Assembly: GCA_004556705.1 (NCBI GenBank)
Contig: SFGA01000013.1
Span: 1 to 38,224, forward strand
Source of the DNA: Ruminococcus sp.
Lineage (GTDB): Bacteria; Bacillota; Clostridia; Oscillospirales; Acutalibacteraceae
Length of the DNA: 38,224 bases
Reading direction: 5' to 3'
Shown here: positions 7,806 to 16,055 of the stretch, piece after piece
Numbering within the stretch: the first letter of the stretch is position 1
Layout of the letters: every line of letters starts with the position of its first letter
Notes under the pieces: generated by a model
What the model was told of the DNA's origin: nothing
Seen by the model: the letters and a program-made list of their open reading frames with translations, nothing else
Database searches by the model: none
Made by a program: the position numbers and the translations under genes

Positions 7806-8360
7806 TTACTGTATATTTATAACATTTGCACCAAGTAAGACCGCATCCTCCGCTTCATGTGTGATAATCAAAAATTGTCTTTTTTCCTCTAAAATCAATG
7901 CTATCATTTTCTTTTTAAGCTCAATGTCAAGCCCCTTAAACGGCTCGTCTAAAATTACAAGCTCGCTTTTATATGCCAATGCTCTTGCAAGGGCAACTCT
8001 GCGCTTCATACCGCCGCTGAGTTCGGATACAAGTGTATCCTTTTCCCCGCACAAAAGCACTCTTTCAAGGTAATAATCGGCAGCTTTGCCGTCGCTGACA
8101 TATTCGACATTTTCCCTTGCCGAAAACCACGGCAAAAGCCTGTCCTCCTGAAACATAAACGAAACCGCTTCGGGTACTCCCAATATTTCGCCGAAGTCCG
8201 ATTTTTCAAGTCCTGCTATCATTCGTGCAAGCGTTGTTTTGCCCACACCCGACTCGCCCATTAAGACAACGGGCTTATCGAACACTATTTCACGGTTGAA
8301 ATTATCAAATATAATCCTGTCGCCGTAGCTTTTCTTTATATTTTTCAGCGTAACGGTCAT
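7806..8360 (-). CDS. Short ABC ATPase, nitrate/sulfonate/taurine (SsuB/TauB) type
   Basis: The product is 184 aa with Walker A GESGVGKTT, signature LSGGMKRRVALARAL and Walker B LVILDEPF followed by a switch His (IITHEAEDA). Family members are usually about 240-260 aa; this one ends soon after the switch region and lacks the C-terminal extension, so it is a minimal version. No frameshift is visible and all catalytic motifs remain. The start overlaps the permease stop (ATGA). It should power import by the two upstream gene products. Confidence 0.9.
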   Translation of the reverse strand: MTVTLKNIKKSYGDRIIFDNFNREIVFDKPVVLMGESGVGKTTLARMIAGLEKSDFGEILGVPEAVSFMFQEDRLLPWFSARENVEYVSDGKAADYYLERVLLCGEKDTLVSELSGGMKRRVALARALAYKSELVILDEPFKGLDIELKKKMIALILEEKRQFLIITHEAEDAVLLGANVINIQ

Positions 8361-9130
8361 TTTATTTCACCGCCCTTGTATCTGTTAAAAAGCTTTCCGA
8401 GTAAATAAACAGCCGCTTTTTCGAGTACGGCACTCATAATTATAATCACGGCAGTCCACGCAAACAAATCCGTTGTTTCAAGGTAGACCTTTGAATTATA
8501 CAGCTCTGTGCCTATTGAGTTAAGCGGTGTACTCAAAACCTCGGCGGCAACTCCCGATTTCCATGCAAAGCCTAAGCCTGTCGTTACAGAATTATAAACC
8601 TCGGGCATTACAGACGGAACATAGACCTTTGAGATAATTTTCCGCTTCGGCACTTTATAAGCTTTTGACATTTCGAGAAGTTCTTTATCGGTTGAATTTA
8701 TGCCTGTCGATATATTCGACCAAACAATCGGCATAACCATTAAAAATGATGTGAACACAGGAACGCTTCTTTTGTTCATCCAAACAAGTGCAAGAATTAT
8801 AAACGAAGCCACGGGTGTAGAGCGCACAACATTCATAAACGGCTTAAATATTGAATATAAAAGCTCGCTTTTTGAGGTCATAACAGCAAGAACCGTACCG
8901 ACTGCAAGTGCCGATAAATACCCTTTTAATATCGCAAGCAGAGAATTTGCAACCTTTATATAAAGCTGCTTTTCTCCGAGCATTTCAAAAAGCCTCATAA
9001 ACACCTTTAAGGGAGACGCTATAAGCACCTCCCTGTCAACGGCAAAATATAATACTGTCCATACTCCAAGCCAAAACAGGGCGCATATCGCTCCCATCAA
9101 AGCTCGTTTGAAAGCCTTTTTATTTCGCAT
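8357..9130 (-). CDS. ABC permease, nitrate/sulfonate/taurine (SsuC/TauC) type
   Basis: The product is 257 aa from the ATG at 9130; a start at 9145 is also possible, and both overlap the end of the lipoprotein gene (9120). About six membrane segments are visible. The EAA-like cytoplasmic loop (LLEMSKAYKVPKRKIISKVY) that docks on the ATPase is present. The family imports nitrate, sulfonates, taurine, riboflavin or thiamine precursors, or similar small molecules. The substrate cannot be told from this sequence. Confidence 0.9.
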   Translation of the reverse strand: MRNKKAFKRALMGAICALFWLGVWTVLYFAVDREVLIASPLKVFMRLFEMLGEKQLYIKVANSLLAILKGYLSALAVGTVLAVMTSKSELLYSIFKPFMNVVRSTPVASFIILALVWMNKRSVPVFTSFLMVMPIVWSNISTGINSTDKELLEMSKAYKVPKRKIISKVYVPSVMPEVYNSVTTGLGFAWKSGVAAEVLSTPLNSIGTELYNSKVYLETTDLFAWTAVIIIMSAVLEKAAVYLLGKLFNRYKGGEIK

Positions 9131-10103
9131 TGTACCAGAAATCATCCTTAGGAAGCTCTCCGCCTACCGACAAGGGATTGGCATTAAAGAGAACAGTAAG
9201 ATTTTCATTGGCGGTCTTTTTCATATCCTCGCCCGAAAGATAGGATATATGACAATTCGGTATTGCCTTCTTTGCGACTGCCGCCTTAGGAATTATGCCA
9301 TAAGCTTCGCAAAGAGAGGAAGCTCCGTCTATATCGTTTGCAACATACTCTATCGAATTCTTGTATTCATATAAAAATGCGTCAACGGCAGCCTTATTAT
9401 TCTCAACAAAGTCCTTTCTTGCTATTATGCAGCCCATAGCAAGAGAAACGCCCGAAACATTTTCAAATTCCTTGCTCAAATCAACCGCAACCGCAAAATT
9501 CTCACTTTTAGAAAGAACTGCCGTTACATTGGGCTCGGGAAGAAGCACCGTATCCGCTTCGCCAGACAATGCAAGCGTTGCAACCTCTGCGTGCTCGGAT
9601 TTGTATTCAACCGTAACCTTATCGGTAAGCCCGTTCTTTTCTAAAAGATAATTAAGGACATATTCGGGTGTTGCTCCCTGTCCTGCGGTAACTATCGTCT
9701 TGCCCTCAAGGTCCGCTAATTTTGTAATAGTCGGGTCTTTAGAAACGATATAAAGCGTGCCGAGTGTGTTTATGGCAAGCATTTGAACATTTCCGTTTGT
9801 CTTTTTATAAAGCACCGACGCAAGATTTAACGGACAAGCAGCAATATCAATGCTGCCGTTGACAATTCCGCCCGAAATATCCGTGGGGTCAGATGAAAGT
9901 GAAAAAGTGTATTTGTTTAATGTGTTACCCGCATCGCTGTCAGACATCAGCTTGACAGCACCTATGCCCGTTGGACCTTTAAGCATAGTGATATTTATAT
10001 GCGTATTCGTTGCCTTTGGCGTTTTATCACCTATTGTGCAAGAAGCAAAAGACAAAAGCATAATTACTGCAATGATTAAAGCTGAAATTTTCTTGATTTT
10101 CAA
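9120..10103 (-). CDS. Substrate-binding lipoprotein, NMT1/SsuA-like
   Basis: The product is 327 aa. An N-terminal signal ends in a lipobox FASC with Cys22 as the lipid site, so the protein is tethered outside the membrane. The body has the periplasmic-binding-protein type 2 pattern of the NitT/TauT group (KGPTGIGAVKLM near residue 40; GGIVNGSIDIAACPLN). The start is a TTG at 10103, supported by AGGAGG eight to nine bases upstream and by the signal-peptide reading. It is the first transporter gene after the Crp/Fnr regulator, 23 bases downstream, so the regulator probably controls it. Confidence 0.9.
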   Translation of the reverse strand: MKIKKISALIIAVIMLLSFASCTIGDKTPKATNTHINITMLKGPTGIGAVKLMSDSDAGNTLNKYTFSLSSDPTDISGGIVNGSIDIAACPLNLASVLYKKTNGNVQMLAINTLGTLYIVSKDPTITKLADLEGKTIVTAGQGATPEYVLNYLLEKNGLTDKVTVEYKSEHAEVATLALSGEADTVLLPEPNVTAVLSKSENFAVAVDLSKEFENVSGVSLAMGCIIARKDFVENNKAAVDAFLYEYKNSIEYVANDIDGASSLCEAYGIIPKAAVAKKAIPNCHISYLSGEDMKKTANENLTVLFNANPLSVGGELPKDDFWYNAK

Positions 10104-10126
10104 AATGATTACCTCCTGAATTTAAT

Positions 10127-10762
10127 TTATAATAAACGGATTATATTTCCGTCCTTTCCAATTTTTTTACTGTCGTAAAGCTCGTCTATGGCACGGTAAA
10201 GACTTGCCCTGCTTATATTAAGCTGCTTTGAAAGCTCGGTCATTTTTTCATTCAAAACAAAGCTTCCGTCAACCGCATTTTTCTTAAAATATGAAAGCAG
10301 TTTATCCTTGGCACTCGGTGCGGTATATTCTTCGATTTTCTCGTTGAGAAAATAAACTCTTTGAGACAGATACTTAATATATTTCTTTGCAAACTCGGGG
10401 CTTCTTGAAAGCAAGCTGTCAATCCCGTCCTTTGAAATGAAAATCACGGTACATTCCGTCTGTGCAACAATGTCGTTTACAAACCTGTCGCAATCGTTAT
10501 AAAGCGTAACGGCACCGAAAATATCGCCCGCCTTCAAATGATTTATAACAACACGCTCTTTTTTTACGCTCGCCGTTCCGTCTGCGATTATTCCTATGCA
10601 CTTTTCGCTCGTGTTCTTTGAAAAAATCGTTTTACCTTTTTGAAACGTCTTGTTTTGGCAGTGATTTTCACAAATCGGAACAAGCTTTTCTTTACCGACC
10701 GAAGAAAACAAATCCGTTTTTAATAAAGCGTCAACTCTGCCGACAACCGATTTTTTTATCAT
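10127..10762 (-). CDS. Crp/Fnr family transcriptional regulator
   Basis: The product is 211 aa from the ATG at 10762, which follows GGAGG; the longer reading to 10870 runs through the promoter and is unlikely. A cyclic-nucleotide-type beta-roll covers about residues 10-125, a long dimer helix about 125-150, and a winged helix with the recognition helix near NISRASLYRAIDEL about 160-211. Two Cys near residues 31 and 35 (CENHC) might bind a metal or cluster, but this is not the Fnr Cys pattern. It heads the ABC operon and has a perfect inverted repeat at its own promoter, which suggests autoregulation. Confidence 0.9.
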   Translation of the reverse strand: MIKKSVVGRVDALLKTDLFSSVGKEKLVPICENHCQNKTFQKGKTIFSKNTSEKCIGIIADGTASVKKERVVINHLKAGDIFGAVTLYNDCDRFVNDIVAQTECTVIFISKDGIDSLLSRSPEFAKKYIKYLSQRVYFLNEKIEEYTAPSAKDKLLSYFKKNAVDGSFVLNEKMTELSKQLNISRASLYRAIDELYDSKKIGKDGNIIRLL

Positions 10763-10771
10763 ACGCCCTCC

Positions 10772-10795
10772 AAAGTGTCTTATTTGATACACTTT
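10772..10795. promoter_or_regulatory. Perfect inverted repeat, candidate operator of the Crp/Fnr gene
   Basis: AAAGTGT (10772-10778) and ACACTTT (10789-10795) are perfect inverted copies separated by ten bases. The repeat begins directly beside the -10 box of the regulator promoter and covers the expected transcription start, the position for a repressor site. It could also form a 5' RNA stem next to the GGAGG. The half-site differs from the TTGAT of Fnr and TGTGA of Crp. Confidence 0.55.
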
Positions 10796-10824
10796 ATTAT
10801 AACAGTCATATAGCCTTGTGTCAA
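10796..10824 (-). promoter_or_regulatory. Consensus sigma-A promoter of the Crp/Fnr-ABC operon
   Basis: TTGACA (10824-10819), 17 bases, TATAAT (10801-10796) on the minus strand: a perfect match in both boxes and spacing. A promoter this strong usually needs repression, which fits the adjacent inverted repeat. Confidence 0.8.
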
Positions 10825-10854
10825 TAAAAATAATGATTTTCACTAAATTTTTGA

Positions 10855-10883
10855 TTGTAATGACCGACAATATATGTTAAGAT
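10855..10883 (+). promoter_or_regulatory. Predicted promoter of the beta-galactosidase gene
   Basis: TTGTAA (10855-10860), 17 bases, TAAGAT (10878-10883) preceded by TGT (extended -10). It lies about 30 bases before the start codon and is divergent from the Crp/Fnr promoter. Confidence 0.6.
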
Positions 10884-10914
10884 TAAATAAGCAGTATATC
10901 AGGAGGATTATCTC

Positions 10915-13900
10915 ATGGAATATTCAATTAAAAACAACAATTACAGAGATTTCGAAGTTTTCGAAATCAACAAATTAAGACCGAGAACGTATGCAATTCC
11001 GTTTCATTCGCTCAAAAAATTAAAAGCAACCGATTGCCTTACCGAAAGATACCAAAGCGATACGGTAACCGTGCTTTCGGGCGAATGGGATTTCAAATAT
11101 TATGATAAAATGAGCATTATGCCCACTCACTTTGAGCCGGACAGAGTTCAGTTTGACAAAATTCATGTTCCCTCAACATGGCAAAGAACAGGCTACCGTC
11201 CGCCTGTATATCTTAATACAAGATATGAGTTTTCTCTCTATCCGCCCGAGCTTCCCGATGATTTTGCGGCAAGCGTGTACAGGAAGAAATTTAATATTAA
11301 GGACGCAGAAAAGATACATATAATTTCTTTTCTCGGTGTTGCTTCGTGCCTTGACTTGTATGTAAACGGCGAATTCGTCGGATACAGCGAAGGCTCGCAC
11401 AACTCTGCCGAATTTGATATTTCGGAGTTCCTTGTAAACGGCGAAAACGAGCTTGTTGCGGTTGTCCGCAGATGGTCAACGGGAACATACCTTGAATGTC
11501 AGGATATGTTCAGAGAAAACGGCATTTTCCGTGATGTATTGCTTTATGAATACGACGGCTGTTATATAAATGATTACGAGATAAAGACGAAAAATGTCGG
11601 CGGTGTTAACTATGACCTCGACACCTGCGTTGATTTACACGGCGAATTGGATAACTGCACGATAAAGCTTGAGCTTTACGATAAAGACAAGTGTATTTTA
11701 TCGGAGGAAAAGCCTGCCGAGCACCACGTTTGTTTCAATTTTTCAAGCTTGAGCGTTACCGAATGGAGTGCCGAAATCCCCTACATATACGAAATGTATA
11801 TCACTCTTAAAAGGGATAATAAGACTGTCAGCATTATAAGAAACTATACGGGCTTTAAGTCTGTTGAAATCATTGCAGACATTTTCAAATTCAATAAAAA
11901 GGCTATTAAGTTCAAGGGTGTAAACCACCACGACACAAACGAAAAGAACGGATATGTTATGTCTGCCGATGATATTAAGCTTGACCTTACGCTTATGAAG
12001 GAGTTTAATGTCAACGCAATCAGAACCTCGCACTATCCGCCCGACCCGATGCTTTTGACCCTTGCGGATATTATGGGCTTTTATATTGTTGACGAGGCTG
12101 ATATTGAAACTCACGGCACGGGAAGCATCGGTCCCAATCACTTATACAAGCCTAATCTTATAAGCAACAATGTTAAATGGGCAAACAGATATATGGACAG
12201 GGTTTGCCGTATGTATTACAGGGACAGAAACCACCCGTCAATTACAATGTGGTCACTCGGAAACGAATCTGGCGGTTATAAATGTCAGGATATTTGTTAT
12301 ATGTTCTTAAACGGTATGTGCCCCGAAATTCCCGTTCACTATGAGGGCGCTATCAGAACAAAGCGAGTTGGTTATGACGTTATATCCGAAATGTACACAA
12401 GCTCACAAAACTGCGAAAAAACAGGTAAAAAGGAAAGAGGCAATAAGTATATTGGAAAACCCCTGTTCCTTTGCGAATACTGCCACGCAATGGGTGTAGG
12501 CCCCGGTTGCCTTGAGGATTACTGGGAAATTTTCTACAAATACAACAACCTTATGGGCGGTTGCATTTGGGAGTGGGCTGACCATGCCGTATGGCACGAT
12601 TTGTCCGATCCTAAGAACAAATACGCTTATGAATACACCTACGGCGGCGACCACGGCGAGAAGATGCACGACAACAATTTCTGCGTTGACGGTCTTATGT
12701 ATCCCGACAGAACTCCGCACACGGGCGCTTATGAAATGAAAACAGTTTACCGTCCTTTGAGACTTGAAATGATTTCTCCGAACAGATTTAAGCTTTGGAA
12801 CACAAATTCATTCAAAAGCTCGGGCTATATTACAATCAATTGGGCACTTATGAAAAACGGTATCGAAGCGGAAAGCGGAACACTTGAACACGATGTTCTT
12901 CCGACAAGCTTTGAAATTGTTAAAATCCCCTATTCAAGACCTAACACAAACGACGATTATCAGCTCAACATTACATACACCGACGAAGCAGGCTTTGAAA
13001 TTGCAAAGGAGCAGTTTATTCTTCAGGACGTTGAAAAAGAGTGCAAGCTTCCCGAAGCTAAGAAGCTTACCGTTATGGAAACCGCTGACAGCGTAGGAAT
13101 TTCCTTTGAAAACGGCAAGGTTGTGTTTAACAAGAAAACAGGCGAGGTTGCAAGCTACACCTGCGACGGCACAGAGCTTATGAATTCAATGCCCGCAGGC
13201 GGAATAAAGGGCTTATTGCCGAACGTTTACCGTGCTCCGATTGATAACGACTCACACGGTCCGTCTCCGAAATGGAACGTCAAGAAGCTGTCAAATGCGA
13301 AGCCTAACTTTATGTCGCTCTCCTTTGAGAGTGAGGACGACTCGGTTGTCGTGCTTGTGAAATATATGATTGCTTCGGGCAAGAAAAAGCTTTACAGAAG
13401 TGATATCAGATACACAATTTTTGCGGACGGCGCAATATCCGTTTTGACAAATCTTGCAAGAGAGCCGTTCTCCGATAAGGATATTCCGAGATTCGGCATT
13501 ACGCTTGAGCTTCCGCCCGAGCTTAAATATGTTGAATATTACGGCAGAGGCGAAAAGGAAAATCTCTGCGACATTAACCGTCATGCTCTTATCGGTGTTT
13601 ATAAGTCAACGATCGAAGAAATGCATGAGCCGTATATTTTACCGCAGGATAACGGCAATCACGGCGGCACAAAATGCCTTAAAATCACTAATAAAGACGG
13701 AAAAGGCGTTGAATTTGTCGCTCATCCGAAATTCAGCTTCAGCGTTCACAACTACACTCAGGCTTCTCTCGTTAAGGCACAGCACAGAGAGGATTTGAAG
13801 GACGAAAACACAACCTTTGTTTCAATCGACGGCTTCCACAGAGGCGCAGGTACAAACAGCTGCGGCCCCGACACGCTCGAAAAATACAGATTTGTTTTCG

Positions 13901-13944
13901 ATTACGAAATCCGATTCAAATTCACAATCAAGCCGATTGTATAA
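10915..13944 (+). CDS. lacZ: Beta-galactosidase, glycoside hydrolase family 2, LacZ type
   Basis: The product is 1009 aa, close to E. coli LacZ (1023). It hydrolyses terminal beta-galactosides such as lactose. Domain order is the LacZ one: sugar-binding jelly roll, two immunoglobulin-like domains around a TIM barrel, and a C-terminal beta-sandwich. The acid/base is Glu451 in WSLGNESGG and the nucleophile Glu521 in LFLCEYCHAMG; TSHYPPDP and DEADIETHGTG are also family marks. There is no signal peptide, so it is cytoplasmic. The start has AGGAGG eight bases ahead. No lactose permease or other sugar gene adjoins, so sugar must enter by a system elsewhere. Confidence 0.96.
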   Translation: MEYSIKNNNYRDFEVFEINKLRPRTYAIPFHSLKKLKATDCLTERYQSDTVTVLSGEWDFKYYDKMSIMPTHFEPDRVQFDKIHVPSTWQRTGYRPPVYLNTRYEFSLYPPELPDDFAASVYRKKFNIKDAEKIHIISFLGVASCLDLYVNGEFVGYSEGSHNSAEFDISEFLVNGENELVAVVRRWSTGTYLECQDMFRENGIFRDVLLYEYDGCYINDYEIKTKNVGGVNYDLDTCVDLHGELDNCTIKLELYDKDKCILSEEKPAEHHVCFNFSSLSVTEWSAEIPYIYEMYITLKRDNKTVSIIRNYTGFKSVEIIADIFKFNKKAIKFKGVNHHDTNEKNGYVMSADDIKLDLTLMKEFNVNAIRTSHYPPDPMLLTLADIMGFYIVDEADIETHGTGSIGPNHLYKPNLISNNVKWANRYMDRVCRMYYRDRNHPSITMWSLGNESGGYKCQDICYMFLNGMCPEIPVHYEGAIRTKRVGYDVISEMYTSSQNCEKTGKKERGNKYIGKPLFLCEYCHAMGVGPGCLEDYWEIFYKYNNLMGGCIWEWADHAVWHDLSDPKNKYAYEYTYGGDHGEKMHDNNFCVDGLMYPDRTPHTGAYEMKTVYRPLRLEMISPNRFKLWNTNSFKSSGYITINWALMKNGIEAESGTLEHDVLPTSFEIVKIPYSRPNTNDDYQLNITYTDEAGFEIAKEQFILQDVEKECKLPEAKKLTVMETADSVGISFENGKVVFNKKTGEVASYTCDGTELMNSMPAGGIKGLLPNVYRAPIDNDSHGPSPKWNVKKLSNAKPNFMSLSFESEDDSVVVLVKYMIASGKKKLYRSDIRYTIFADGAISVLTNLAREPFSDKDIPRFGITLELPPELKYVEYYGRGEKENLCDINRHALIGVYKSTIEEMHEPYILPQDNGNHGGTKCLKITNKDGKGVEFVAHPKFSFSVHNYTQASLVKAQHREDLKDENTTFVSIDGFHRGAGTNSCGPDTLEKYRFVFDYEIRFKFTIKPIV

Positions 13945-13965
13945 TTTAATTGAAAAATAGGCAAG

Positions 13966-13996
13966 AAAAAAGAGCTTGAAATTCAAGCTCTTTTTG
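13966..13996. terminator. Bidirectional terminator between lacZ and the histidine phosphatase gene
   Basis: AAAAAGAGCTTGAA pairs with TTCAAGCTCTTTTT around a one-to-two-base centre. The stem is symmetric with A-run and T-run on both sides, so it can stop both convergent genes. Confidence 0.9.
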
Positions 13997-14007
13997 TTAT
14001 ATAAAGC

Positions 14008-14727
14008 TTAATGCCTTGTATCGTCCTCATAGCACTCGCACCATCTTGCTTGGAAGGACGGCTCTTCGTTACCTTTGTAAAGATGGCTCAAATCTCCATA
14101 CTGAACGCAAGTGAAAATCGCCTTTCCCTTTTCCCTCTCCTGCGTTACAAGCCTTGTAACGGAAGTGGGTAAGGCTACGAAATTATGCCACATAATCATA
14201 GGCGAAACGCTGAAAATTCTTGAAAGTATAACGCTCTCAACTCCGAAATGACAGAAAATCGCTATCTTATCGTGATTTGAATTTGTTACCTTGTAAATTC
14301 TGCCGTCTTTTTTATAGCCGTGCTTTTCCAAAAGCTCATCCACGCCGTCGCACACAGCTTTATAGTGCCGTTCGACGTCGCCTTTTCGCATAAGCTTGAC
14401 CTTCATCCATTTATCGTATGAATAGTAGTCGTCAAATTTTGTCCAATAGGCAGGCTTTCTGTCCCAGCATTGCTTTTTGAAAGCACCCTTGCCGATTGTT
14501 CCCTGAAATTCCCTCGCCCATTCAAGCGTCGGCATTTCCTTGTCGGGATATTTTTCCATAGTATATGACGCTGTTTTCTGTGCTCTGCCAAGCGGAGAAC
14601 AATAAAAATAATCTATATTTTCCTTTTCCATACGCTCTGAGAGCAGCTTCGCCTCACGTACCCCTTTTTCAGTTAAGGAGTCCCTTGCGTAATCGGGGTC
14701 GCCGTGTCTTATAATAAACAGTTCCAT
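14008..14727 (-). CDS. Histidine phosphatase family (phosphoglycerate mutase-like) protein
   Basis: The product is 239 aa from the ATG at 14727, preceded by GGCGGTG. The N-terminal FIIRHGDPDY holds the phospho-accepting His of the RHG motif; SPLGRAQKTA is the usual second arginine segment; a later His in FCHFGVES is the expected second catalytic His. It belongs with branch-1 histidine phosphatases, which act on sugar phosphates, nucleotides or other phosphomonoesters. The substrate cannot be told. Monocistronic. Confidence 0.88.
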   Translation of the reverse strand: MELFIIRHGDPDYARDSLTEKGVREAKLLSERMEKENIDYFYCSPLGRAQKTASYTMEKYPDKEMPTLEWAREFQGTIGKGAFKKQCWDRKPAYWTKFDDYYSYDKWMKVKLMRKGDVERHYKAVCDGVDELLEKHGYKKDGRIYKVTNSNHDKIAIFCHFGVESVILSRIFSVSPMIMWHNFVALPTSVTRLVTQEREKGKAIFTCVQYGDLSHLYKGNEEPSFQARWCECYEDDTRH

Positions 14728-14760
14728 ATAATCACCGCCATAAAAAATCATATCAAAAAT

Positions 14761-14789
14761 ACTTTATCACATTAAAAACAATTCGACAA
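14761..14789 (-). promoter_or_regulatory. Predicted promoter of the histidine phosphatase gene
   Basis: TTGTCG (14789-14784), 17 bases, TAAAGT (14766-14761) on the minus strand. Both boxes are imperfect but the spacing is ideal and it lies about 34 bases before the start codon. Confidence 0.45.
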
Positions 14790-14819
14790 GATTTTAAGTA
14801 AAAAAATATCCAAAAACTA

Positions 14820-14848
14820 TTGACATTTTTCGATTTTATCTCTAATAT
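14820..14848 (+). promoter_or_regulatory. Sigma-A promoter of the pot operon
   Basis: TTGACA (14820-14825), 17 bases, TAATAT (14843-14848). The -35 is perfect. Transcription should start near 14855, leaving a leader of about 65 bases that contains two hairpins. Confidence 0.75.
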
Positions 14849-14865
14849 TTATCTCATACCAATTA

Positions 14866-14906
14866 GGAGGTGCCGAAACGCATCTCCAACTATATCTATC
14901 GGTTGG
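14866..14906 (+). promoter_or_regulatory. Two-hairpin leader of the pot operon
   Basis: Hairpin 1: GGAGGTGC (14866-14873) pairs with GCATCTCC (14880-14887), loop CGAAAC, one G-U. Hairpin 2: CCAAC (14886-14890) pairs with GTTGG (14902-14906). They share two bases (14886-14887), so complete forms exclude each other. The 5' arm of hairpin 1 contains AGGAGGTG, a near-perfect anti-16S match, with no start codon at a usable distance. The working ribosome site for potA appears to be AAAGGGG (14908-14914). The layout suggests translational control; I cannot match it to a riboswitch class. Confidence 0.5.
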
Positions 14907-14921
14907 AAAGGGGCTGCATAA

Positions 14922-16055
14922 TTGAACAATAATCCTGTAATTATCGACCTTCAAAACATCAGCGTCAGCTTTGACGGACAAACTATTCTTAATAACATCA
15001 ATCTTCAAATCCACGACGGTGAATTTGTTACCCTATTGGGACCGTCCGGCTGCGGTAAAACTACTACACTCCGAATAATAGCCGGCTTCCAACAGCCTGA
15101 CAAAGGAAATGTCATTTTTGAAGGAAAAAATATCGATGGTGTTCCCGCTTATAAAAGGCAGGTAAACACCATTTTTCAGCGTTATGCGTTATTTCCGCAT
15201 TTGAACGTTCACGACAATATTGCATTCGGTCTTAAGGTTAAAAAGATTAAAGACAAAAAGGTCATCAATAAAAAGGTTGATGAAATGCTTGAGCTTGTTA
15301 ACCTTAAAGGCTTCGGTTCGAGAAACATCAACTCCCTTTCGGGCGGTCAGCAGCAGAGAGTTGCCATCGCAAGAGCTTTGGCGGTTGACCCGAGAGTCGT
15401 TCTTCTTGACGAGCCGCTCGGTGCGCTTGACTTGAAGCTCCGTAAGGATATGCAAATTGAGCTTAAGAACATTCAGCAGAAATTGGGCATAACCTTTATT
15501 TATGTTACACACGATCAGGAGGAAGCACTTTCAATGTCAGATACCGTCGTTGTTATGAACAACGGCGAAATTCAGCACATTGGCACACCTCTTGATGTAT
15601 ATAACGAGCCGAAAAACGCCTTCGTTGCCGACTTTATAGGAGAGAGTAATATCCTTGACGGCGTTATGCACGAGGACTTTTCGGTTGAATTTTCGGGTAT
15701 GCGCTTTCAATGCGTTGACAAGGGCTTCAAAAAGGACGAACCTGTTGACGTTGTTATCAGACCCGAGGATATTGACGTTCTTCCCGAGGGTCAGGGTATG
15801 CTCAGCGGTAAGGTTACCTCGGTTACCTTCAAGGGCGTTCACTATGAAATTATAGTTGACATTGACGGTTTTAAGTGGATGATACAGACAACGCAGAAAA
15901 GCGAAGTCGGCGATACTATCGGTATATCCATAAAGCCCGACGAAATGCACATAATGAAAAAGTCCGAATATTCGGGACTTTACGGCGATTACAGTTCGTT
16001 CAGTGAGGAGTTCGACGAGCTTTCCGACCCGACTGTTACGGAGGAAGAAGAATAA
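14922..16055 (+). CDS. potA: Spermidine/putrescine ABC transporter ATP-binding protein PotA
   Basis: The product is 377 aa with an ABC domain (Walker A GPSGCGKTT, signature LSGGQQQRVAIARAL, Walker B VVLLDEPLGALD) and a C-terminal TOBE/OB regulatory region (about 285-360). It powers polyamine import with PotB, PotC and PotD. The start is a TTG at 14922, supported by AAAGGGG upstream and by the conserved N-terminus; no ATG or GTG fits. The last about 25 residues are acidic. The stop overlaps the potB start by one base. Confidence 0.95.
   Translation: MNNNPVIIDLQNISVSFDGQTILNNINLQIHDGEFVTLLGPSGCGKTTTLRIIAGFQQPDKGNVIFEGKNIDGVPAYKRQVNTIFQRYALFPHLNVHDNIAFGLKVKKIKDKKVINKKVDEMLELVNLKGFGSRNINSLSGGQQQRVAIARALAVDPRVVLLDEPLGALDLKLRKDMQIELKNIQQKLGITFIYVTHDQEEALSMSDTVVVMNNGEIQHIGTPLDVYNEPKNAFVADFIGESNILDGVMHEDFSVEFSGMRFQCVDKGFKKDEPVDVVIRPEDIDVLPEGQGMLSGKVTSVTFKGVHYEIIVDIDGFKWMIQTTQKSEVGDTIGISIKPDEMHIMKKSEYSGLYGDYSSFSEEFDELSDPTVTEEEE

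Noticed and set aside
14865..14872. AGGAGGTG in the pot leader as a ribosome site for a leader peptide
   Set aside because: No ATG, GTG or TTG follows within a usable distance; the first candidate TTG (14903) is about 30 bases away.
14866..14906. Known riboswitch (guanidine, preQ1, THF or similar) in the pot leader
   Set aside because: The loop sequences and sizes do not match the consensus of any class I can recall; kept only as an unassigned leader.
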